A stretch of DNA of 61,723 nucleotides from Gammaproteobacteria bacterium (GCA_009937525.1 JAACFE010000004.1:1-61723), one strand, 5' to 3'; shown: positions 18,541 to 27,348, counted from the stretch's first letter. Notes: generated from the letters alone by a model not told the origin. Program-made: numbers and translations.

Positions 18541-18900
18541 TCAACGCTCATCCCAGGCCGAGGTCGGTTTCCACAGCAGTTCGTCGAGCTGCGGCCGCCA
18601 GCGATGTTTCTGCATATCGACACGACCGGCAATCACGGGGATATCCTCACCCTCGAGCAGCGTCTTTTGCTTCTCGAATCCCGCGCTGCCAGCCTCGAAG
18701 GCGATTCTACCCGAGGCCGTGATGACCCTGTGCCAGGGCACATCCTGCCCCCCGGGCAAGTGCTTCAGCGCCCAGCCGACCTGCCGGGCGCCGCGCGGGA
18801 TACCCGCGATCTCGGCAATCTGCCCGTAGCTGGCTACGCTGCCGCAGGGAATGTCGCGGATCGCTTCGTAAATGCGCGCCAGCCGTGCCTGCCTGTCCAC
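18541..18900 (-). CDS. Alkyltransferase-like (ATL) DNA repair protein
   Basis: 119 residues from GTG 18900. The fold of O6-alkylguanine-DNA alkyltransferase is seen in IYEAIRDIPCGSVASYGQIA and GARQVGWALKHLP. At the active site the usual PCHRV reads PWHRV, so the alkyl-accepting cysteine is replaced by Trp. This defines ATL proteins, which bind O6-alkylguanine, flip it and hand the lesion to nucleotide excision repair instead of removing the alkyl group. It begins 10 bases after the GTPase stop. Confidence 0.88.
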   Translation of the reverse strand: MDRQARLARIYEAIRDIPCGSVASYGQIAEIAGIPRGARQVGWALKHLPGGQDVPWHRVITASGRIAFEAGSAGFEKQKTLLEGEDIPVIAGRVDMQKHRWRPQLDELLWKPTSAWDER

Positions 18901-18910
18901 GTATACGCCC

Positions 18911-20266
18911 TCAGCCCAGCTTGAGCCGCGCGCGAATTTCTCGCCGGGCATCCCGCAGCACGGACTCGCGATCGAGATCGTCGAGTATCCGCTGCACCAC
19001 CTGCTTCGGTCCACCGTCCCCCCAGGACTTGCCCTTCGCAAGGTATTCCGCGGCGATCTGCCCTACCACGTAAGTGCTGTAATACGCGATCGCGCCCTGG
19101 GCGCCCGCCGTCAGGATGGTGGAGAGCCCGACTGTGCCTACCTTGAGTGCGCTGGACACGAAATGCAGCGCCCAGACCGTGCCCATGAGCGCAGCCGACT
19201 CGGCGACGATGACTCCGACGAGGGACCCGGCTTCCCGGTTGCTGAGCGGAAGATCGTAGACGCGCGACAGGTGCACGACCATGCCGACATCGATGAACGC
19301 CGCTGCGAACAGATCGGCGACCGGCACCGGGTTGAAGGCGACCGCGATACCCTTGCCGATGCAGTAGGTCCGCACGAGCTTGTCGCCAATCTCCCGTCGT
19401 GCGGCGAGGATTCGACGTCCGACCTGGTCGCTCAGGTCCGCGGCGAAGAGGCTCGCGTTCAGCGCCGCCAGCGTCTTACCCTCGGCATCGAGGATGTCCC
19501 ACAGTGCGACCCGCAGTTCCTCGACATCGGGCGGTCGTTCGCGCTGCGTCGTCACCTCTTTGCCGGCCGCATCGATCTCGACGACGACCTGCGGCCGTGG
19601 CTGCGCAGCCGCGGAAATGATGTGTGATGCGTCGATCAGCCCTTCGGCGCGCGAACGCAGCGACGCCAGCAGCTGCGCCTGCTCGTCCGCCGTGAACAGG
19701 TCGCGCTTGTTCAGCACCACGATGACCGGGCGCCCGCGGCTCAGGAGCGTGCGAAGCGAGTCGAGCTCGGTTTCCGTGATGTCTCCGTCGACGACGAACA
19801 ACACCAGGTCGCATCGGCCGGCCACTTCCTTCGCCAGCTTTTCGCGTTCCTCTCCCCCGGCCTCGTCAAGGCCGGGCGTGTCGATGAGAAACACACCGCC
19901 CGCCTCTACCTCCCGCCAAGCCTGCATGGAGGACAGCTTTGTCTCGCCATGCAGCGGGCTCACTGTAAAGCGGTCTTCTCCGATCAGCGCGTTGAGCAGC
20001 GACGATTTCCCCGTACTCACGCGGCCGAACGCGGCCAGGTGAATGTGGCCGTGCTCGAGCTTGTCCAGCATCGCTCGCACGGCGTCGTAGTCCTGGGACA
20101 GCGACTCGCGCACGCCCGCCGGAAGTCGCGTGTCGCCGATCAGCTCTCGCAGACTCTCGCGGGCGAGATTGAGGTGGTCTTCGCCACCCTCCTCGTCAGC
20201 CGGCGTCCGCTTTTTCTTCCAGGGCCAGCCTGGCAACGCGTCGAACGCCCGCTTCAATATGTTCAC
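18911..20266 (-). CDS. GTPase with C-terminal DUF697-type region (second of a pair)
   Basis: 451 residues from GTG 20266, preceded by GGAAGGA. P-loop GRVSTGKSS at residues 81-89, G3 DTPG at 129-132, G4 NKRD at 186-189. The C-terminal third has hydrophobic helices (AVAFNPVPVADLFAAAFI, VSSALKVGTVGLSTILTAG), typical of DUF697 regions of YcjF-like GTPases that associate with membranes. The start lies 71 bases inside the preceding gene, a longer overlap than elsewhere here. It is a paralogue of the upstream GTPase but lacks its N-terminal membrane helices. The cellular role is unknown. Confidence 0.8.
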   Translation of the reverse strand: MNILKRAFDALPGWPWKKKRTPADEEGGEDHLNLARESLRELIGDTRLPAGVRESLSQDYDAVRAMLDKLEHGHIHLAAFGRVSTGKSSLLNALIGEDRFTVSPLHGETKLSSMQAWREVEAGGVFLIDTPGLDEAGGEEREKLAKEVAGRCDLVLFVVDGDITETELDSLRTLLSRGRPVIVVLNKRDLFTADEQAQLLASLRSRAEGLIDASHIISAAAQPRPQVVVEIDAAGKEVTTQRERPPDVEELRVALWDILDAEGKTLAALNASLFAADLSDQVGRRILAARREIGDKLVRTYCIGKGIAVAFNPVPVADLFAAAFIDVGMVVHLSRVYDLPLSNREAGSLVGVIVAESAALMGTVWALHFVSSALKVGTVGLSTILTAGAQGAIAYYSTYVVGQIAAEYLAKGKSWGDGGPKQVVQRILDDLDRESVLRDARREIRARLKLG

Positions 20267-21695
20267 TGATTCCTTCCTCGAATTCTTTTGCTGCCTCCTC
20301 GGGCACCAGCTCGCCATTCCGCTTGAGCGTCAGCACCAGGCTGCGCCCCAGCGCATCGAATATCAGGCCGTAGGCAACCGCGTGAACGAGCCCGCCAGCC
20401 ACGGTGCCGATACCGGGAAATGCCTTCAAGCCGTTCCCGGCAACGGCCAGCGTCAGCGGCAAAGCTCTGCCGACCCGGCTCTGGCTCAGGTTGAGAAATT
20501 CCTCGATATCGAGATCCCTCGGCGCCGCACCGTATAACGTACAAAGCTCCTGCGTCATCGTGGTGCCGACGTAACCCTGGATAATGACGTCGGTGCCGGG
20601 ACTCACGGCCGCGAGGGAACCGATGACAGCCTTGCGCGTCGAGTTGCGGATGATCTGCTCGGATCGCTGCTCGCGGTACTGCGCTTCGGCTTCGACGAGT
20701 TTCTCTGCGGCGAGCCGGAACACGGCACGATCGCGGCGCACGTCGAGCGGCTGTGCTTCGTCTTGCAGCATTCGATTGATGGCCACGACGAGGACGCCTA
20801 TGTCGGCAGGCCGCTTGCGTCGCACGACGCTTTCCGAACCATCCTCGCTGCGCTGCACGACATCCATCTCTCCGCCCGCCGACACGGCTACGACCCTGTC
20901 GCGCTCGAGGGAGCCGCCCATATCGTCGACGCGCCGCAGGAGTTTCTGCATGATCGCCGCCTGCTCCCCGACGTCAAAACGGTCGGCCTTGTTCATTACG
21001 AGCACCAGCGGCTTATCGAGCGCAAGCAGGTGTCCCACAGCCTGGCTCTCGGCCCGTGTGAGATCACCGTCGCAAACGAACAGCACGACGTGGGCACGCT
21101 GTGCTTCTTCGAGCGCCACCTCGTCCAGGCTTTCTTCATGGCCCCCGGTACCGGGTACGTCGGTCAGGAGAATCTCGCTGCCTTCGTTATTGCGCCATCG
21201 GTAATGGCGCACTTCGCCGGTCGATCCGCCGACGACATCGATGGCGACGTCCGCTTCGGGCACCAGCGCCTTTATCAGGGAACTCTTGCCCGTGCTTATT
21301 TCACCAAAGAAGCACAGGTGAATGACACCCGCCTGCTGTCGGGAGGCCAGTTCCTGAAGTTCGCGCTGGGCTTCGCCGACGTCGACACCCGCCGCCTCGG
21401 CGTCGCGCAGCCGTGATTCGATTTCGTCGCGAGTCAGCGGCGGCGCCGCGGCCGCCTTCCTTGCGGGCGGCGCCTTGCGGCGAACAAGCAACAGCCAGAT
21501 CAGGTAAACGGCCAGGATCACCAGCCCGATCATGGCGCCCACGTAACCCCAACGAAGCACCCACGGACCTTCGAGAAGCCGGTCCCAGACATTCAGCGCA
21601 GTTTGTGTGAAAAGCAGTAGCGCCCCGATCGCGATAAAGAACACCACGACGATCAGCAGGCCGAGGACGATGCGTATGAACTTGTCCAGCTTCAT
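20196..21695 (-). CDS. Membrane-anchored GTPase with DUF697-type region (first of a pair)
   Basis: 499 residues. Two membrane helices (about 7-30 and 49-71) precede an Ala/Pro/Lys-rich linker and a G domain: P-loop GEISTGKSS at 131-139, G3 DVPG at 179-182, G4 NKAD at 235-238. The C-terminal part has SLAAVSPGTDVIIQGYVGT and GNGLKAFPGIGTVAGGLVHA, a hydrophobic Gly-rich stretch of DUF697 type. The protein probably sits at the inner membrane with the GTPase in the cytoplasm. It starts 59 bases after the sheath gene and overlaps the second GTPase. Confidence 0.8.
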   Translation of the reverse strand: MKLDKFIRIVLGLLIVVVFFIAIGALLLFTQTALNVWDRLLEGPWVLRWGYVGAMIGLVILAVYLIWLLLVRRKAPPARKAAAAPPLTRDEIESRLRDAEAAGVDVGEAQRELQELASRQQAGVIHLCFFGEISTGKSSLIKALVPEADVAIDVVGGSTGEVRHYRWRNNEGSEILLTDVPGTGGHEESLDEVALEEAQRAHVVLFVCDGDLTRAESQAVGHLLALDKPLVLVMNKADRFDVGEQAAIMQKLLRRVDDMGGSLERDRVVAVSAGGEMDVVQRSEDGSESVVRRKRPADIGVLVVAINRMLQDEAQPLDVRRDRAVFRLAAEKLVEAEAQYREQRSEQIIRNSTRKAVIGSLAAVSPGTDVIIQGYVGTTMTQELCTLYGAAPRDLDIEEFLNLSQSRVGRALPLTLAVAGNGLKAFPGIGTVAGGLVHAVAYGLIFDALGRSLVLTLKRNGELVPEEAAKEFEEGISEHIEAGVRRVARLALEEKADAG

Positions 21696-21754
21696 AAGGC
21701 GTCACACTGCCGGAAAAGACGGCCGATAGGAACCCTGGACAGGCGTGTCGGTGC

Positions 21755-23308
21755 TCAGGTGCAGTCGCCGTTCACGGGGGCAAATGCGGTGCTTGCAACC
21801 CGAAACCCTTCCACCGACTGGTGCAGGCTCAGCGAAATCGGTTTGTCACAGCCCTGCGGCCGGAACGAGATCAGTATTGAGATGCCGTGATTCCTGCCGT
21901 CGGGATTTCGACGCAGTCCGGCGTCACACTGCACGTCGATCATGTCGTCCGCAAACGCGCCCATGTCGGTGAGCGCGCTGAGAAATGCGAATACCTGGCT
22001 CTGAATACGATGTGTCAGGAACTCGTCGACGCGTTCGAACACCGTCCACCGTGTCGCCTGTTCGATCGAGTTGACGATATGCAGGCACAGGCGACGAACC
22101 GGGAGGCTTGTCAGGGGACGCTGCATCTCGCTGCCGCGCGCCATCGTTGCCGAACCCGTCACTCGCGCCCTGCCCGCGTCACCGGGCAAGATGACGTTGA
22201 TCCCTTCACGCGCGAGAGCCTGCGCTGCTTCATCGTCAACACTTACTGCCGGCACGAACCCCCGGCTCAGACCGAGCCCGTGTTGATCGAGATGCTGCCA
22301 GGGACCGTAGTTGCAGTCGAGTTTGCACAGCAGACCGGCGATCGCCCCGCCAACCGCTCGCGGCTGCACGTCGCTGTCCTTGCGGAACGCCATCCGGGGA
22401 AAATAACTCAACATATTCGGACTGGCGTAACCTTGCTTGCGTACTTCCCGCACTACGGCCTCGGGGTCATCGAGGCTGGTTCGCGGATCGACGATCAGCA
22501 TCGCACCACGGTTCCGGCAGTAGCGCTCCGCTGCAAGGATGGCCGCGGGCCCCAGGTCGATGCCTTTTCCCGGTGGTGGCAGATACAGGATGTCGAACTT
22601 GTCGACCGAGTCCAGTGCGAACATTCCGGTGTGGTCACGGCGCGAGCCCACCAGGTCGTAGTCGGACAACTCCTGGCCGTCGGTGCCGTCCTGAGTGTGA
22701 TCGACGTAGCTGGTACCGCGCCAGGCATCCTGCGGCGCTGTCCGCTCGGGCCTGTGCGAAGGATAGGGCTTTGCGACTCGAACCAGCGACGACGTCAGCA
22801 GTGCATCGGCAACGAACGAGTCCGCTTGCTCGCGGAAGCTGAGCTTGCGGTACATCTCCTGGTCGATAACGAAGCGCGAAGCCATATCGACGCGCTGCAG
22901 CGTCAGGTTGAACAGTTCATCGTTACCGGGATCGATGCCGTCATAGTCGACGGCCGCCCGGACGCATTCCGTCGAGCCCGGATCACGTGCACGCAGAACC
23001 AGTGCGGAACCGCTTGCCGGCAGGCAGATCATCGCACCGCGGGCATTGTTCGCAATTCGCACGACATAGAGGTTCCTGCCGCCGTGTTCGAAGAACTGCC
23101 TGACCGCCGGGCCGAGACTCGAACGCGACCAGACGTCGCCGAAACGGCGGCGGAACTCTCCGAGGTTGTGAAGGAGAACCGGCGTATTCAGAGGGCCGCG
23201 AAGTGCACGTCCGACAAAGGCCGCCGTGGTTTCGGGCGCTGCGTCGATAGGCTGGTCCATCGACGCAATCTCTGTGACCGTGATGCCACGATCGACCGCA
23301 TCTGGCAA
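21755..23308 (-). CDS. Contractile tail sheath protein, without other phage genes
   Basis: 517 residues from TTG 23308 (GGAG six bases upstream). ETTAAFVGRALRGPLNTPV, FRRRFGDVW and PAVRQFFEHGGRNLYVVRI (residues 26-84) are the N-terminal sheath region. FDILYLPPPG, CRNRGAMLIVDP and the following helix belong to the subtilisin-like core. AREGINVILPG and SIEQATRWTVFERVDEFL (about 412-431) are the C-terminal sheath domain. All parts of a phage, R-pyocin or extracellular-injection-type sheath are present. No tube, baseplate, spike or lysis gene is in the window. Two GTPases follow on the same strand. The role is unknown. Confidence 0.85.
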   Translation of the reverse strand: MPDAVDRGITVTEIASMDQPIDAAPETTAAFVGRALRGPLNTPVLLHNLGEFRRRFGDVWSRSSLGPAVRQFFEHGGRNLYVVRIANNARGAMICLPASGSALVLRARDPGSTECVRAAVDYDGIDPGNDELFNLTLQRVDMASRFVIDQEMYRKLSFREQADSFVADALLTSSLVRVAKPYPSHRPERTAPQDAWRGTSYVDHTQDGTDGQELSDYDLVGSRRDHTGMFALDSVDKFDILYLPPPGKGIDLGPAAILAAERYCRNRGAMLIVDPRTSLDDPEAVVREVRKQGYASPNMLSYFPRMAFRKDSDVQPRAVGGAIAGLLCKLDCNYGPWQHLDQHGLGLSRGFVPAVSVDDEAAQALAREGINVILPGDAGRARVTGSATMARGSEMQRPLTSLPVRRLCLHIVNSIEQATRWTVFERVDEFLTHRIQSQVFAFLSALTDMGAFADDMIDVQCDAGLRRNPDGRNHGISILISFRPQGCDKPISLSLHQSVEGFRVASTAFAPVNGDCT

Positions 23309-23399
23309 CTTGGTCTCCGTGAGTCAGATTACCGTGCCCGCATTCTAATCAGTGAAGTTTGCTTATGCCATCGCTCGTTGCCAATATGATTACGCCATC

Positions 23400-24458
23400 A
23401 TGACCGATTTCCTCGTCAACGCCTATCCGGCACTCGCGGGCAAGCTTCGCAAGGTAGCACTCGCGAACCTGCCAACACCGTTAGGCAGAGGCTCGATCCC
23501 GGGTCCGTCGGGCCTGCGTGATGTCGGCATCAAGTACGATAACCTGACGAGCTCGTACTATGGCGGCAACAAGCTCCGCAAGCTCGAGTATCTCTTGCAG
23601 CGCGCGATCGACAAATGTGCCAGGCGTGTCGCGACCTTCGGCTCCGTGGCGTCGAATCATGCACTTGCGACGGCGCTTTATGCCCAGCGCCTCGATCTCG
23701 GCTGCACCTGCCTCTTATCCCATCAGGTGAAATCGCCTGCCGTCGTCAAGGTCTTGAGATTGCTCATGCACTGCGGTGCCGAGATCGTCCCGTACGGCGG
23801 AGATAGTCATTCCCGCGTCCAGACGATGCGGCACCACGTCCAGGGGCGCCGCAGCTGGGTCATCCCGCTCGGCGGTTCGTCGTGGCTGGGCGCGGTCGGT
23901 TACGTCGGCGCCGGACTCGAACTCGCCGACCAGGTCAATGCCGGCGTGATCGAGGCGCCGGCGCGAATCTACATCGCGACCGGAACGATGGGGTCCGCCG
24001 GCGGCCTTGCGCTCGGACTCGCGCTCGCCGGACTACCAGGCGAGGTACACGCTGTACGGGTATCTCCGGAACAGATCATGAACCGCACGCGGCTGGACAG
24101 GCTGATGGCGAAGACGGCCCTCATGCTCAACCGGCTGGACCCCGGCATTCCAGCCGATCTCCACCGGCGCGCGCGCGTCCAGGTTCGGCATGAGTTTTAC
24201 GGCGACGGATATGCCAGGAGCAACCCGGCCACGGACGCTGCGATAGCCGTCGCTCGGGATTCGCTCGGACTCGAGCTCGAGTCGACCTACACGGGCAAGG
24301 CGATGGCAGCGCTGCTTCACGATGCCGGGCAATCACGATACCGCGATGCGTCCCTCATGTTCTGGAACACCTACAACTCGAATCCGCTGCCGGACGTGCG
24401 GGAATCCGATATCGATCTGGAACAGCTGCCCGCAGAGTTTCTGCGCTACTTCGACTGA
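23400..24458 (+). CDS. PLP-dependent deaminase of the ACC deaminase/D-cysteine desulfhydrase family
   Basis: 352 residues from ATG 23400; GTG 23352 would add 16. Fold type II (tryptophan synthase beta superfamily). YYGGNKLRKLEYLL holds the PLP lysine, FGSVASNHALATALYA binds the substrate carboxylate, and IATGTMGSAGGLALGL is the phosphate loop. Members deaminate 1-aminocyclopropane-1-carboxylate or desulfurate D-cysteine; the sequence alone does not decide. The gene is divergent from the sheath gene, and its 3' end overlaps the small gene on the other strand by 13 bases. Confidence 0.85.
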   Translation: MTDFLVNAYPALAGKLRKVALANLPTPLGRGSIPGPSGLRDVGIKYDNLTSSYYGGNKLRKLEYLLQRAIDKCARRVATFGSVASNHALATALYAQRLDLGCTCLLSHQVKSPAVVKVLRLLMHCGAEIVPYGGDSHSRVQTMRHHVQGRRSWVIPLGGSSWLGAVGYVGAGLELADQVNAGVIEAPARIYIATGTMGSAGGLALGLALAGLPGEVHAVRVSPEQIMNRTRLDRLMAKTALMLNRLDPGIPADLHRRARVQVRHEFYGDGYARSNPATDAAIAVARDSLGLELESTYTGKAMAALLHDAGQSRYRDASLMFWNTYNSNPLPDVRESDIDLEQLPAEFLRYFD

Positions 24459-24574
24459 TCGTCGTCCGATTCTTTCGCTTCCTGCTCGCGTCGCTTCTGC
24501 TCCTCTTCGGCTTCGCGTGCTTCGCGTTGTTTGCGGGCGATCTCCTCGAGCATAACGTCGAGCCAGTCGTTCAC
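24446..24574 (-). CDS. Small charged coiled-coil protein, 42 residues
   Basis: GTG 24574 overlaps the stop of the L,D-transpeptidase gene as GTGA, with AAGGA just upstream in the shared sequence. The product begins VNDWLDVMLEEIARKQREA and continues as a Glu/Lys/Arg-rich helix ending in DDDQSK, a likely single coiled coil. No known family. The coupled start and the ordered heptad-like composition make it more likely to be real than chance. The end overlaps the convergent PLP-enzyme gene. Confidence 0.5.
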   Translation of the reverse strand: MNDWLDVMLEEIARKQREAREAEEEQKRREQEAKESDDDQSK

Positions 24575-25725
24575 AAATCCTTTTCCTCTTGCTCCGGTTC
24601 CTCGGCCATCACCTCATCCATGATTTCGCGTACTTCGGTAAGCGTCGGAGCATTCGGGTCGGGCTCGACCGTATTTCGAACGAGGCTTGCGCGCGCGAAT
24701 ACCTCGTGCGCATCGTGATAGCTGACCAGGGACGGCACGCCGTTTGCGGTACTCGCGAGAGAGCGGATGTGATCTGCGTCGCGCTCGCCGAGCCCCGCCT
24801 CGGCCTTGGCGCTCTCCAACAGCAATTGGAGCCGTTCTTCGGCGGGGTTCGCATCGTCCTCGAGTGGCGCATGCGCCTCGAAATACAGTTCGCCGTTTCG
24901 CCAGCCGAGGAGATAGGGCTCGTTGACGATGCGGACGGTTTCTCCGACGCCGACCAGCGAATAAAGTAGCTCGATGTTCTCCGGGTACAGCCGCACGCAT
25001 CCGTGGCTGACGCGCATGCCCACGCCATAGGGCTGGTTGGTGCCGTGAATCAGGTAGCCCGGCATCGCGAGCTTGAGCACATGCGACCCGAGCGGATTGT
25101 CCGGTCCGGGCGGAACCACGGATGGCAGCGGGTTGCCCGTCTCCGCGTGTTCCTGGCGCACCGACGCCGGCGGGAACCAGTGCGGATCAGCTGCTTTCGA
25201 CACGACCTCCGTCGCGCCGACAGGGGTCTCCCAGCCGACCCGCCCGATCCCGATCGGATAGGTGAGTACGGTCTGCGGCTGGCCCTCGGGGACCTCCGGG
25301 AAATAGAACAGCCGCTTCGAGGCAATATTGAGCACGATGCCTTCGCGAGGGACATCGGGGACAACGTACTGCGTGGGCAGCAGAACCGGTGTCCGATCCC
25401 CCGGCAGCCAGGGGTCGACGTCCGGATTGGCGGCAATGATCTCGTCGTAACCGAGCCCGTATTCCCGCGCCAGATCGGAGAGGGTGTTCTCGGCGTCGGT
25501 GTAGACGATCTGCGGCGCGCCGATAACGGACTGCGTCTCTGTCTCGAGCACGAAATAGTTGCGGGAGATCGGCTCCTCCAACGGGCGAGCCTCCAGCGGA
25601 ACGGGCTCGGGGCGCGGCTCGCCGGACTGGCTGGAGTACAAATCCTCCAGGAAAGCGCAGCCGGCCAGCACGACAGGTGCCAGCAGTACCGTACAGCGAA
25701 GAGCGGCTGGAAAATGCGTGTTCAA
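24571..25725 (-). CDS. L,D-transpeptidase lipoprotein
   Basis: 384 residues from TTG 25725. A lipobox (VVLAGC, Cys23) directs it to the outer membrane or periplasm. A LysM-like peptidoglycan-binding segment follows (YTDAENTLSDLAREYGLGY, IIAANPDVDPWLPG). The YkuD catalytic domain shows FPIGIG-type strands, LIHGTNQPYGVG and SHGCVRLYPENI, with the catalytic Cys in SHGCVR. Such enzymes link Braun-type lipoproteins or 3-3 crosslinks to meso-diaminopimelate. The tail is Glu-rich. A 42-residue gene is coupled downstream. Confidence 0.92.
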   Translation of the reverse strand: MNTHFPAALRCTVLLAPVVLAGCAFLEDLYSSQSGEPRPEPVPLEARPLEEPISRNYFVLETETQSVIGAPQIVYTDAENTLSDLAREYGLGYDEIIAANPDVDPWLPGDRTPVLLPTQYVVPDVPREGIVLNIASKRLFYFPEVPEGQPQTVLTYPIGIGRVGWETPVGATEVVSKAADPHWFPPASVRQEHAETGNPLPSVVPPGPDNPLGSHVLKLAMPGYLIHGTNQPYGVGMRVSHGCVRLYPENIELLYSLVGVGETVRIVNEPYLLGWRNGELYFEAHAPLEDDANPAEERLQLLLESAKAEAGLGERDADHIRSLASTANGVPSLVSYHDAHEVFARASLVRNTVEPDPNAPTLTEVREIMDEVMAEEPEQEEKDL

Positions 25726-25783
25726 GGCCCTGACCCCGGTTCCGAAGGCGCTATCTTCGCAAAAATCGGCGGGCGAGACTAAC

Positions 25784-26530
25784 TCAGAGCTTCGTGAGCC
25801 TCAAGGTCAGGGGCCAGCTCACCGTTTGCGGCGCCGCGCCCCACGCGTCTCGCAGATCGTCTTCGATCGATCCGACCGGGTCATCGCCGCGTTCGCGCCG
25901 GTAGCGCTGGCATGCCGACCAGGTGCGCAGATAGCCGAGCATGTCATCGACAGTCCAGCGCGCCGTCATCTCGAACGGGGGCGGCGTCAATTCCGTGCCG
26001 GGGAAGACAATGCCTGCGTAGCGTTTTTCGATCAGGCGCCGCTCCGGCGGCCAGAACGGGCCGACGATATCACTGTAGAGCCGTCCGACGACGGCATCGC
26101 AATCCGGGGAGACATTGCACAATTCGTAGCACCACGCCGCAACGGCGCCGCCCGCCACGAGCACGCGGGATGCCTCCCCGAAGAAACGCTCCGTGTCGAA
26201 CCAGTGCAGCGCCTGGCCGACGGTGATCAGATCCGCGGAGTCAGCGGGAAGCCCGGACTCCTCTGCGGTGGCGACCCGGTAACTCACGGCTGGGTGAGCG
26301 AGGGCCGCATCGATCTGTGCGCGGCTGGCATCCGTCGCGATGACCCGGTCGAAATGTTCGGCGAGAGCCAGCGCCGCCTGTCCGTTGCCGGTCGCACAGT
26401 CCCACGCGAGCCGACGGTCCGAGAGACCCGCGAGATACGCGAACAGTCCGCGAGGATACAGCGGCCGGTAGCGCGCGTAGCCTGCGGACCGGGCGGAGAA
26501 ATGGTCTTTGAAGTCCGGCCGTGCCGGCAC
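25784..26530 (-). CDS. Class I SAM-dependent methyltransferase
   Basis: 248 residues from GTG 26530, which shares one base with the protease stop (TAGTG). DFKDHFSARSAGYARYRPLYP opens the protein; WDCATGNGQAALALAEHF is the SAM-binding motif I, VIATDASRAQID motif II, and LITVGQALHWFD motif IV. This Methyltransf_11 pattern is like that of trans-aconitate methyltransferase-type proteins, and small carboxylic acids are plausible substrates. The substrate is not determined. Confidence 0.85.
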   Translation of the reverse strand: MPARPDFKDHFSARSAGYARYRPLYPRGLFAYLAGLSDRRLAWDCATGNGQAALALAEHFDRVIATDASRAQIDAALAHPAVSYRVATAEESGLPADSADLITVGQALHWFDTERFFGEASRVLVAGGAVAAWCYELCNVSPDCDAVVGRLYSDIVGPFWPPERRLIEKRYAGIVFPGTELTPPPFEMTARWTVDDMLGYLRTWSACQRYRRERGDDPVGSIEDDLRDAWGAAPQTVSWPLTLRLTKL

Positions 26531-27348
26531 TACATACTGCAGGACGGCGACTTTCCGGACAGCTTCGCCTCGTTGTAGAGCTTTAGCGTCGTTCCGAACT
26601 GGCCGACGAGCTGGTCGATGCGTTTCTCGCTGGAGGGGTGCGTCGACAGGAACTCGGCGGGAGCTTGCCCGGCTTCGTCGTTCATGTTCTGCCACAGCGG
26701 CACGCTCTCACGCGGGTCGAAGCCCGCCTTCGCCATGTACTCCAGTCCGATAACGTCCGCCTCGCTCTCCTGTGAGCGCGAAAACGGCAACATGATGCCG
26801 AGCGCCGCACCCGCCTGCAGCGCTTCGTACGCCGTGTAGGTCGCGCCCTGGTGGCCGCCCCCCAGCAGTACCGCGGCAACCTGCACGCCGACGTTGGAGA
26901 ACGAGCCGCGGGACGCACGCTCGTTCGCATGGCGCGCGGTCACATGGGCGATTTCATGGCCGATAACGGCGGCCAGCTGATCCTGGTTCTGCGCCGCCTT
27001 GAGGATGCCTGTCATGACACCGATCTTGCCTCCCGGCATGGCGAACGCATTGACGGAGTCGGACTGGAAAATTGCCATCTCCCATTCGAGGTCGCGGTAT
27101 TCCGGCGGCAACTCCATGACCACGGCCTGCGCTACGCAGTGAATGTAATCGATCTTGGCACGGTCTGTTTCGAGCGGCATGTTCGCCTTCATTTCCGCGA
27201 ACTGGCGGGCGGCCTCGACCGCCAGCTCCTGGTCGTTCTTGAGTACCACCTGTGAGCGCCCGGTCGGCGAGGTCGAGCACGCTGCACCGGCAACGGCGAC
27301 CAGGACCAGGACCAGTGAAATCAGTGACTTGAAGTGAAGCTGGGGCAT
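26530..27348 (-). CDS. M48-family metalloprotease lipoprotein
   Basis: 272 residues. Lipobox AGAAC with Cys24. The zinc motif HEIAH at residues 131-135 in VIGHEIAHVTARHANE and the third ligand in SQESEADVIGLEYM define M48. FLSTHPSSEKRI near the end is usual in the LoiP/YcaL/YfgC type of periplasmic or outer-membrane quality-control proteases. It lies between sohB and a methyltransferase, overlapping the latter by one base. Confidence 0.92.
   Translation of the reverse strand: MPQLHFKSLISLVLVLVAVAGAACSTSPTGRSQVVLKNDQELAVEAARQFAEMKANMPLETDRAKIDYIHCVAQAVVMELPPEYRDLEWEMAIFQSDSVNAFAMPGGKIGVMTGILKAAQNQDQLAAVIGHEIAHVTARHANERASRGSFSNVGVQVAAVLLGGGHQGATYTAYEALQAGAALGIMLPFSRSQESEADVIGLEYMAKAGFDPRESVPLWQNMNDEAGQAPAEFLSTHPSSEKRIDQLVGQFGTTLKLYNEAKLSGKSPSCSM

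Noticed and set aside
18911-24458. Prophage or tailocin island around the sheath gene
   Set aside because: No tube, baseplate, tail fibre, lysis, integrase or attachment-site repeat was found on either side.
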